In this document: one piece after another, positions 55,017 through 61,303 of the stretch | Position numbering within the stretch: the stretch's first letter is position 1 | How the letters are laid out: the number at the start of each line of letters is the position of its first letter | DNA from: Anaerolineales bacterium | Lineage (GTDB): Bacteria > Chloroflexota > Anaerolineae > Anaerolineales > Villigracilaceae | Reading direction: 5' to 3' | DNA: 61,303 bases | Assembly (NCBI GenBank): GCA_025056175.1 | Contig: JANWWK010000002.1 | Location: 1-61,303, forward strand | Notes under the pieces: generated by a model | What the model saw: the letters and a program-made list of their open reading frames with translations, nothing else | The model's database searches: none | What the model was told of the DNA's origin: nothing | Translations under genes and position numbers: made by a program

Positions 55017-55382
55017 TCAGCACGAGGATTCTTCGAGCAGGGTGGTGGTATCGGGCAGGTTGGGGACGATGCACAGGAACTCGAAGGGTTCGTTGCCGAT
55101 GTTTTGATACCAGTGCGGCACGTCTGCCGGGATGAAGATGACATCCCCTTTTTGCACTTCAAACACTTCGTCGCCGATGCCAATACGCGCTTTGCCGCCC
55201 AGTACGTACTGTTCGTGTTCGACAGTGTTGGTGTGGCGAGGCATGCCGCCGCCTGGTTCCATCACGAAACGGCGCATGGCGAAGTGTGGGCCTTCTTCTG
55301 CCGAAATCAGTACCTGTTTGGTGGTCTTGACGCCGTTGGGGACAACGACTGTCGAAACATCAGTAACATGTTTGACCGACAT
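55017..55382 (-). CDS. Cupin-domain protein
   Basis: 121 residues, single cupin. Motif 1 is E-P-G-G-G-M-P-R-H-T-N-T-V-E-H-E-Q-Y-V and motif 2 G-D-V-I-F-I-P-A-D-V-P-H-W-Y-Q-N, with metal ligands H, H, E and H in the usual places. Function cannot be predicted beyond metal and small-molecule binding. The start has AGGAGG upstream. It is preceded by recF on the same strand. Confidence 0.88.
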   Translation of the reverse strand: MSVKHVTDVSTVVVPNGVKTTKQVLISAEEGPHFAMRRFVMEPGGGMPRHTNTVEHEQYVLGGKARIGIGDEVFEVQKGDVIFIPADVPHWYQNIGNEPFEFLCIVPNLPDTTTLLEESSC

Positions 55383-55422
55383 ACTGCCTCCTTGCTTGAA
55401 AAGAATGTATCCAGATATGCTT

Positions 55423-56637
55423 TTATGTGCCTGTCAATTCTACCGCGCCCTGCCGCACGCGCCATAGGGTAGATTGGCGCACGAAATCGGCCTCGAAGAA
55501 ATGCTCATCGGTGGTGGTGAGCAGGGCCTGCTCTGGCCCACTCAGGGCGGTGAGCAAATTGGTGCGGCGTTCGGCATCGAGTTCGGCCATCACTTCGTCC
55601 AGCAGGACTACCGGCCATTGGCCGGTTTTTTCTTTCATCCAGGCGACTTCGGCCAGTTTGAGCGAGAGCAGCGTGGTGCGGATTTGTCCGCGTGAGCCGT
55701 AATGGCCGAGGTCTACCTTTCCGGCCAGAAAGCGCAGGTCGTCGCGGTGTGGCCCGATGGTGGTGAGGCCGCGTTGGATTTCTTCGGAGCGCAGGCGGCG
55801 CAAGGCTTCCAGAAAGCCTTTCTGGATGTCGGCCAGGTGACAGCTGGTGCGGTCTATATCTACATCCATGTTCAAAGGCAGTTGTCCTTCGGGGTGGATG
55901 GGGTCGAAGGCAGGCAGGTATTTGAGCCGCAACACTTCTTTGCCGCGCGTCAGGGCCAGGTGGGCGCGTTTTGCCAGCCGCTCCAGCTCTTGAATGGCCT
56001 GGATGCGCCATAGAATCAGTTGCGCACCGTTTTCGGCCAGGCTGGCATCCCAGAAATCGAGCTGCGAGGCGTCGCCGCCGCGTTCGGAGAGCAGTTTGAG
56101 CAAAGCATTCCGTTGTTCAAGCGCTTTTTGATAGGCGCTCAGCAAACGCGCATAGCCGGGGATAACCTGGGCGAGCGTGAGGTTGAGCAGCCGGCGGCGT
56201 TCTTCGGGGCCGCCCTCCAGCACGTATGACATTTGCGGGATGTAAAGTGCGGCGTTGAACGTGCCAATCACTTCGCCTGCTGTTCGTTTGATGCCATCCA
56301 GCAGAATTTCTTTGCGCGTGCGCTGACCGTTTTGCGGGCCGACCGGTTCCAGGATGATGCGAACTTCGAGACGGTGCGCGCCGGTGTGGTTGTGAAAATC
56401 GGACACAATGCGCGTCACAGCCATGCTGGAAGGGTTTGCGGCAGCAAAAAAGTTGACCAGCTGCCGGTCGTTATGCGTTTGAAATGAGGAGAAAGTGGCG
56501 AGGTAGTAGACTGCCTCGAGAATGCTGGTTTTTCCCTGCGCGTTGCTGCCAACCAGCAAAACAGCCCGCCGTGGAACGTCCAGGTCCAGGCGGGCAAAGT
56601 TGCGGAAGTTGGTGAGTGAAAGATGGGTGAGGTACAT
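55423..56637 (-). CDS. recF: DNA replication and repair protein RecF
   Basis: 404 residues, SMC-like ATPase that loads RecA at gaps with RecO and RecR. N-terminus L-T-N-F-R-N-F, Walker A G-S-N-A-Q-G-K-T-S, the signature segment G-P-H-R-D-D-L and Walker B V-V-L-L-D-E-V-M-A-E-L-D are present. Slightly longer than E. coli RecF. Not linked to dnaA/dnaN/gyrB here. Confidence 0.96.
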   Translation of the reverse strand: MYLTHLSLTNFRNFARLDLDVPRRAVLLVGSNAQGKTSILEAVYYLATFSSFQTHNDRQLVNFFAAANPSSMAVTRIVSDFHNHTGAHRLEVRIILEPVGPQNGQRTRKEILLDGIKRTAGEVIGTFNAALYIPQMSYVLEGGPEERRRLLNLTLAQVIPGYARLLSAYQKALEQRNALLKLLSERGGDASQLDFWDASLAENGAQLILWRIQAIQELERLAKRAHLALTRGKEVLRLKYLPAFDPIHPEGQLPLNMDVDIDRTSCHLADIQKGFLEALRRLRSEEIQRGLTTIGPHRDDLRFLAGKVDLGHYGSRGQIRTTLLSLKLAEVAWMKEKTGQWPVVLLDEVMAELDAERRTNLLTALSGPEQALLTTTDEHFFEADFVRQSTLWRVRQGAVELTGT

Positions 56638-56717
56638 ACGAACCGAATTACGAAGGGCAGGTAAATTGCCAGTTGGTCGTCCTTCGTAATGCGAATGCGT
56701 AAGCCGCAGGGCGTGGG

Positions 56718-57242
56718 TTATACCTTGTCTTCCACCACCGCTTCAGGTTTCCAGATTTTGCTGGCACGGTCGGTGAAGAGGACGCCATTCAGGTGGTCAA
56801 TTTCGTGTTGAAAGATGCGCGCGGTCCAGTCTTTGAGTTTCAGGGTGATGGGCTGTCCATGTCGGTTCTGGCCTTTGACGGTGATGGCCTGAAAACGCTC
56901 TACTTCTCCCATGTAACCGGGAATGGAGAGACAACCTTCAGGTGCGGTGACGGTTTCGGTGGAAGTGCGCGTAATTTCCGGGTTGACCACCACGTACAGT
57001 CGTTTGGGGAGGTTTTCCGCATCCTCCCGCTCTTCATCTTCTTCTTTTTCAAAGTATTCGACCACGATGACCTGTTCCAGCACGCCGACTTGCGGCGCGG
57101 CCAGCCCCACGCCGGGCGCCTGCCGCATGGTTTCGACCATGTCGTCTATCAGAGTTTGCAGTTTGTCATCGAATCTGGTAACTTTTTGCGCTTTGCGGCG
57201 CAAAACAGGGTTTGGAACGGTAATAATTTCTCGAATTGCCAT
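56718..57242 (-). CDS. def: Peptide deformylase
   Basis: 174 residues. Removes N-formyl groups from nascent proteins. Motif 1 G-V-G-L-A-A-P-Q-V-G (44-53), motif 2 E-G-C104-L-S, motif 3 Q-H146-E147-I-D-H150 supply the metal ligands and general base. An acidic insertion (F-E-K-E-E-D-E-E-R-E-D-A-E, about 64-76) between strands is unusual and probably surface exposed. The ATG has GAGGAA about 7 bases upstream. No fmt gene is next to it. Confidence 0.97.
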   Translation of the reverse strand: MAIREIITVPNPVLRRKAQKVTRFDDKLQTLIDDMVETMRQAPGVGLAAPQVGVLEQVIVVEYFEKEEDEEREDAENLPKRLYVVVNPEITRTSTETVTAPEGCLSIPGYMGEVERFQAITVKGQNRHGQPITLKLKDWTARIFQHEIDHLNGVLFTDRASKIWKPEAVVEDKV

Positions 57243-57293
57243 GCTTTTTCCTCAGGTAGAAGCAGTTACGGATAAGTAGATGACAATTGTACC

Positions 57294-58973
57294 CTATCCT
57301 GCGCTTTCGCGCGCACGGCGGCGTTCTTCTTCGATTTCCTGAATGGTTTTGTGATAGTAGGCCAGCCATTCGGCCATGCGCTCGCGCTCGGCGGCGGTAT
57401 CGGCTTCTTTTTTCTTTGCCAGGCGCACTTGCAGGCGGCGGACGATGTCTTGCTGCACGGCAGGGGGGTCAGCCACGTCCTCGAAGTCGAAGTTCGTGCC
57501 GCCCACCGAGATATAGACTGTGCCGTAGTTGAACAGAATTTCGATGAGGCCGTTACGCCGATACTCGGTGCTGAGAATGCCATCCAGCGGGGCGGCTTTG
57601 CGGTCTTCGGTGCCGAACGGTTTGCGGTAGATGTCAATAATTTGGTCGGGCGTCACCTGGTACAGGTCGTTTTTCCAGTCTTCGTACTTGTAAAACCATC
57701 GCAGCGCCAGAGCGATGAGAACGGTGAACAGGATGAAAATAAGCCAGAGCGGAGCGGGAGAGAACAGGAAAGGAGTGACGATTAATCCGCTCAGGGCAGC
57801 CAACAGGAGCAGTATTTCGGGAATGGTGTGCAGAAAAAGGACAACCCAGTGTTTGTGGTAGGTGACGGTGCCGCCATCTTCCTGCCGCAGGGGGAATAAC
57901 TTGTCCCACCAGCTTTTGACCGGCGCCGGTTTGACCGCCGGTATCGGCTTGGGCATGGGCGGCGGAGGGGGCAAATCGCGCCGTGGAACGCCCAGTTTGG
58001 CACGGATGGAGTTCTTGATGATTTCTTCATCAATTTTGCGCGAAACCTGTTTGGTGCGATTCCAGTATTCTTCAATCATCGCTGCCGCTTGCAGGGGGTG
58101 ACGCACATACGTCATGCGGATTTGCCCTACAAAGGTGCGCACGATGACGGTGCCGTAATCCAGAAAACGCCGTCCCCAATAGTCGGCTTCTGTATTGACG
58201 GAGAGAATGGTACTCATGGGCGCTTCCTGGCGGTTATCGTACAGGCCGATGACTTTTTCCAGGTAGATGACACGTTGATTGGTGACGATGTAAAAGTCGT
58301 TGCTCCAATCCAGGTAGAGCCATCCTGCCCAGGCAAATGCCATCACCAGCAGGAAGCCTCCTGCGCCGGCCAGGATGAGATGAATCGGCAGGCCAGAAGG
58401 CAGCGGGCCAATCAAGAGGCCAAAGCCCAATATCCCTAAGGCGAACAGCAAGCCCAAAACCGGCCAGACCAGGAGTCGCCACAGGACAACTGGATGTTTG
58501 CGCGCCAGGAAGTAGATGACCTCGTTTTCAGACAACCAGGGAAAGTTGAGTTCGCTCGCCAGTTGACGGCTGTCCATCATCAGATCAAAGTTATCCCACA
58601 GCGTGGGCATACGGCTCAAGAGTTTTTTGAACTCGGAGCGATATAAGACCAGCAGGAGCGTTCCGCTTTCGTCTGAAATTGCCGTAGCGTTGCGAATGCC
58701 CGCTTTGAGCAGGCCGCGTTCGCCAAAGTAATCGCCTGGGTAAAGGGTGGCAACGTGAATACTTTTGTCTTTTTGGCGGCGACTCAGGCGTACACGTCCA
58801 CGGTAAATCATGTAGAACGAGTCGGCAGGTGTGCCTTCGGTAAAAATGGTTTCCCCTTGCGCATACACGTTTTCTTGCATGATTTCCGCCACGGCGGCCA
58901 GGTCTTTGTCGTTCACTCCCCGGAACAGGTGCGACTGTTTGAGAAAGGCAACGCGCGCAGAAGTATCGGGCAT
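57294..58973 (-). CDS. Cyclic-nucleotide-binding membrane protein with duplicated PH-like domains
   Basis: 559 residues. An N-terminal cNMP-binding domain (about 10-130) has G-D-Y-F-G-E-R-G-L-L-x3-I-R-N-A with Glu and Arg intact. Two units follow, each a pair of membrane helices and a bacterial PH (YdbS/DUF304-like) domain: W-S-N-D-F-Y-I-V-T-N-Q-R-V-I-Y and later W-K-N-D-L-Y-Q-V-T-P-D-Q-I-I-D. A Pro-rich linker (P-P-P-P-P-M-P) separates them and a coiled coil ends the protein. It may sense cyclic nucleotide at the membrane. TAGAAT lies 6 bases before the ATG, suggesting a leaderless mRNA. Confidence 0.85.
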   Translation of the reverse strand: MPDTSARVAFLKQSHLFRGVNDKDLAAVAEIMQENVYAQGETIFTEGTPADSFYMIYRGRVRLSRRQKDKSIHVATLYPGDYFGERGLLKAGIRNATAISDESGTLLLVLYRSEFKKLLSRMPTLWDNFDLMMDSRQLASELNFPWLSENEVIYFLARKHPVVLWRLLVWPVLGLLFALGILGFGLLIGPLPSGLPIHLILAGAGGFLLVMAFAWAGWLYLDWSNDFYIVTNQRVIYLEKVIGLYDNRQEAPMSTILSVNTEADYWGRRFLDYGTVIVRTFVGQIRMTYVRHPLQAAAMIEEYWNRTKQVSRKIDEEIIKNSIRAKLGVPRRDLPPPPPMPKPIPAVKPAPVKSWWDKLFPLRQEDGGTVTYHKHWVVLFLHTIPEILLLLAALSGLIVTPFLFSPAPLWLIFILFTVLIALALRWFYKYEDWKNDLYQVTPDQIIDIYRKPFGTEDRKAAPLDGILSTEYRRNGLIEILFNYGTVYISVGGTNFDFEDVADPPAVQQDIVRRLQVRLAKKKEADTAAERERMAEWLAYYHKTIQEIEEERRRARESAG

Positions 58974-59058
58974 GCGATAATTCTAGCACGAAAATTGACA
59001 TTGGCGCAGGCGCATTGTTTCTGCATAAATGTATCTGATTTGTCGGGTAAAATTCAGC

Positions 59059-59142
59059 ATGTCAAACGGTGCATGGAATATCCAGAAAACATGGACGGAT
59101 AATGTAGCCAATCTTTGCATTGGAGTTTTGTCCTGCGTCTGA
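59059..59142 (+). CDS. Candidate upstream ORF before mtaB
   Basis: 27 codons from an ATG only 5 bases after TAAAAT (59048-59053). It ends just before the AGGGAA site of mtaB, 14 bases from its ATG. No family is seen. It may be a leaderless leader peptide coupled to mtaB, or chance. Confidence 0.3.
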   Translation: MSNGAWNIQKTWTDNVANLCIGVLSCV

Positions 59143-59156
59143 CAGGGAATCAAAAC

Positions 59157-60431
59157 ATGAAGATTCATCTCGATACGATTGGATGCCGCCTGAATCAGGC
59201 AGAAATTGAACAGATGGCACGGCAGTTTCGTGCTGAAGGCCATACGCTTGTTTCGCAGGCTGCTGAGGCCGACCTGGTTGTGGTGAATACGTGTGCTGTA
59301 ACCAGCGAAGCTGCTGCCGATTCGCGCCAGAAAATTCGTCAGGCGGCACGCGCCGGGGCGGGAGAAATTATCGTGACGGGATGTTGGTCGAGTTTACAGC
59401 CCCAGCAAGCCGCCGAGTTGCCGCGTGTGCGCCGCGTCATTCCAAATGAACGCAAAGACCATCTGGTGGCCGAAGTGTTGGGCTTACCGGCAGAACATTT
59501 TGACCTGGAACCCCTGGCGCGCGAAGCGTTGCCTGGTTTACGCCAGCGCACGCGCGCTTTTATCAAAGTTCAGGATGGCTGTGATAACGCCTGTACGTTT
59601 TGCATCACCACCGTTGCACGCGGCGCTGGCCGCTCGCGCCCGATTGCTGAGGTGTTGGCCGATGTGCGCGCCGCTCTGACGGGAGGCACGCAAGAGGTCG
59701 TTTTGACGGGCGTGCATCTCGGCTCGTGGGGGCAGGATTTCGGTCAATCTCTCTCTGTGCTTGTTCGCGCCATTCTCAACGAAATGGATATCCCTCGTCT
59801 GCGGCTCTCTTCACTTGAGCCGTGGGATTTGAATGAGGATTTCTTCTCGCTCTGGGAGAACCCGCGTCTTCTGCCGCACTTGCATTTGCCCCTGCAATCG
59901 GGAAGTGCTTCGGTTCTCAAGCGCATGCTTCGCAAGACGACCCCGGCTTCGTTTCGGCAACTGGTTCAGGCGGCGCGTGCGGCCATTCCAGCAGTGGCAA
60001 TTACGACCGATGTCATTGCTGGTTTTCCTGGTGAAACCGAAGAGGAGTTCCGTGAAACGCTCGATTTTGTGCGCGAAATTGGCTTTGCCGGCGGGCATGT
60101 TTTTACGTATTCTTCCCGGCCTGGCACGCCAGCAGCGCGCATGAAGAATCATGTATCGGGCGAGGTCAAACGAACGCGCAGCGCGCAATTACGCACCCTG
60201 TTTGCCGAATTGAGTGAAACGTATCGTAAGCAGTTCGTTGGCGATACCCTTTCTGTCTTATGGGAAACGACCAGTGAGCTGGATGAATGGGGCTGGCAGA
60301 TGGAAGGGCTGACTGGCAACTACATTCGTGTCAGCGCCCATGCCCCTTCGCCGCGCTGGAATGTGGTAGACCGGGTAAAAATCACTGCCCTGTCCCCTGA
60401 TGGCTTGCGGGGAGAAATTGTTGCGTCATGA
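59157..60431 (+). CDS. mtaB: tRNA t6A37 methylthiotransferase
   Basis: 424 residues. Radical-SAM methylthiotransferase converting t6A37 to ms2t6A37. N-terminal cysteines (T-I-G-C-R-L-N, N-T-C-A-V-T, T-G-C-W) bind the auxiliary cluster; the radical motif is C142-x3-C146-x2-C149 in D-G-C-D-N-A-C-T-F-C. G-C-R-L-N-Q near the start and the absence of a miaB-type Q-M-N separate it from MiaB, which is encoded separately at 8250. AGGGAA precedes the ATG. The stop overlaps the next start (ATGA). Confidence 0.94.
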   Translation: MKIHLDTIGCRLNQAEIEQMARQFRAEGHTLVSQAAEADLVVVNTCAVTSEAAADSRQKIRQAARAGAGEIIVTGCWSSLQPQQAAELPRVRRVIPNERKDHLVAEVLGLPAEHFDLEPLAREALPGLRQRTRAFIKVQDGCDNACTFCITTVARGAGRSRPIAEVLADVRAALTGGTQEVVLTGVHLGSWGQDFGQSLSVLVRAILNEMDIPRLRLSSLEPWDLNEDFFSLWENPRLLPHLHLPLQSGSASVLKRMLRKTTPASFRQLVQAARAAIPAVAITTDVIAGFPGETEEEFRETLDFVREIGFAGGHVFTYSSRPGTPAARMKNHVSGEVKRTRSAQLRTLFAELSETYRKQFVGDTLSVLWETTSELDEWGWQMEGLTGNYIRVSAHAPSPRWNVVDRVKITALSPDGLRGEIVAS

Positions 60432-61231
60432 ACAATTTGCGCGCTTTTTTCGGTTTTACGCGCCACTCCTCTTATCTTTTGGGGGCGTTTTTGCTCGCCT
60501 GCCTGTTGATCGTTTACATCTGGTGGCCGCTGGCGGTGGAGTATTGGGCGCTTCTGCGCGTGTATGCCGAGGCCGGTTATCCCTGGCACGCGCTGGTGGA
60601 TTGGCTCTTGCTCGGCATTTTTGTCTTTTTATCCGTCACCATTATGGTGCGCGCCGATTTGCGCGCCGATAGCCTGATGATTTTTGTGGGGCTGTGCGGG
60701 GGGCTGGTGATTGAAAGTTGGGGAACCCAAACCGAACTCTGGCGCTATTACACCGCCGAACGGCCTCCGTTGTGGATAATCCCTGCCTGGCCAGTGGCTG
60801 CTTTGAGCATAGACCGGATAACTCACACCCTGCGCCATGTCACCGCGTTTTGTGCTGAAACCGTGTTTCGAGCGCTTTACTGGCCGGTATTTGGCGGTTT
60901 TTATGTGTTGATGCTCTGGTACGTTTGGCCCACACTACACCAATCCTACACCGTCCTGGCCTTGTTGTTGTGTGCGCTGATGATATTGACCCCTACCGAT
61001 ACCCGTCTGGCTGTCTTGACGTTTGTCGCCGGAGCAGGGTTGGGGTATTTTCTGGAATTATGGGGGACGACCCGTGAATGCTGGACGTATTACACTGCCG
61101 AGACCCCGCCCGTCTTTGCCGTCTTTGCGCATGGTATGGCGGCGGTTGCGTTTTGGCGCGCCGGCCTGCTCTTGCAAACGTTTTGGGGGCGCCTGCGGGC
61201 CGGACGCGTCACCCCCTTCGATTTGCGATAA
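60428..61231 (+). CDS. Polytopic membrane protein with duplicated E-x-W-G-T motif
   Basis: 267 residues with about seven hydrophobic segments. Two halves repeat the pattern G-x-x-x-E-[SL]-W-G-T-x-x-[EX]-x-W-x-Y-Y-T-A-E-x-P-P (about residues 90-120 and 200-230). The conserved Glu, Trp and Tyr residues lie at a membrane edge, as in an enzyme or transporter with internal pseudosymmetry. I do not recognise the family. The start overlaps mtaB, so it is translationally coupled. Confidence 0.8.
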   Translation: MNNLRAFFGFTRHSSYLLGAFLLACLLIVYIWWPLAVEYWALLRVYAEAGYPWHALVDWLLLGIFVFLSVTIMVRADLRADSLMIFVGLCGGLVIESWGTQTELWRYYTAERPPLWIIPAWPVAALSIDRITHTLRHVTAFCAETVFRALYWPVFGGFYVLMLWYVWPTLHQSYTVLALLLCALMILTPTDTRLAVLTFVAGAGLGYFLELWGTTRECWTYYTAETPPVFAVFAHGMAAVAFWRAGLLLQTFWGRLRAGRVTPFDLR

Positions 61232-61240
61232 AATACAATC

Positions 61241-61303
61241 ATGAGCGAGCCTTCTGGCGGCCTGATTTTGATTTGCAACGACCTGGGCGAAGTCGAACAG
61301 GTT
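61241..61303 (+). CDS. Start of a further gene, truncated by the window
   Basis: Only 21 codons are seen (M-S-E-P-S-G-G-L-I-L-I-C-N-D-L-G). It lies 9 bases after the previous stop. TAAAAT at 61229-61234 lies exactly 6 bases before the ATG, so a leaderless start is possible, though co-transcription is also likely. No function can be given. Confidence 0.5.
   Translation, partial: MSEPSGGLILICNDLGEVEQV

Noticed and set aside
55017-55382. Second selenocysteine candidate in the cupin gene, which ends Cys-TGA
   Set aside because: The fold is already complete at the TGA, the sequence beyond lacks cupin features and no SECIS-like hairpin was seen.

Overview
The window looks like a piece of an Anaerolineae-type Chloroflexota chromosome. 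It is moderately GC-rich and has no phage, IS, CRISPR or rRNA. Its gene content fits that group: a tungsten aldehyde:ferredoxin oxidoreductase (AOR), a cyclic 2,3-diphosphoglycerate synthase homologue, a lone Flp pilin, cytosolic GAF histidine kinases, and polysaccharide loci with large GT-C-like membrane proteins. This assignment is inferred from protein style, not from a search. No stretch above 300 bases lacks a gene.

Layout. 1-1.2 kb: 3' end of a repeat-built surface-type protein. 1.2-5.5 kb: AOR with a sigma70-like promoter and a Crp/Fnr-type operator, divergent from a fused alcohol dehydrogenase/Gfo-Idh enzyme. 5.5-18.5 kb: mostly minus-strand housekeeping (purA, cysteine hydrolase, Nudix, miaB, obgE, a multi-PAS kinase, bioY, cDPG synthase, DUF3054, a Gfo/Idh oxidoreductase), plus a small Flp pilin. 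18.6-24.5 kb: a plus-strand signalling cluster (REC-GAF-kinase, lone receiver, GAF-GAF-kinase-REC, beta-CASP hydrolase). 24.5-29.5 kb: a flippase-like protein and two large membrane proteins. 29.6-37 kb: R3H ATPase, tmk, DUF2179 protein, glgP, ligA, tRNA-Gly. 37-38.8 kb: a zinc-type operon (ArsR/CzrA-like repressor, CDF exporter, membrane-anchored rhodanese). 38.8-41.6 kb: pxpB, kbl-like gene, methyltransferase. 41.6-50.9 kb: polysaccharide synthesis and export (GT-C-like protein, winged-helix regulator, two epimerases, ABC-2 permease and ATPase, KpsS-like transferase, methyltransferase). 51-54 kb: a small Cys protein, a metallo-hydrolase and twin Crp/Fnr regulators. 54-59 kb (minus): recF, cupin, small lipoprotein, rpsU-infA, def, and a cNMP/PH membrane protein. 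59-61.3 kb: mtaB, a duplicated-motif membrane protein and the start of another gene.

The most notable observation is that the rhodanese in the zinc operon is interrupted by an in-frame TGA directly after its Tyr-Cys-Thr active-site motif. The family fold continues for 41 more codons past the TGA, and a hairpin with bacterial SECIS geometry lies just downstream. This reads as a selenoprotein (Cys-x-Sec) that ordinary gene calling truncates. Other points are: several genes whose start codon lies exactly 6 bases after a -10 hexamer (likely leaderless mRNAs); degenerate 7/8-bp tandem micro-repeats, two of them translated as inter-domain linkers; an attenuator-like leader with a 10-codon ORF before rpsU; a perfect 22-bp CRP-like palindrome and a possible small RNA between the twin Crp/Fnr genes; and a nearly perfect 18-bp inverted repeat over the promoter of the polysaccharide regulator.
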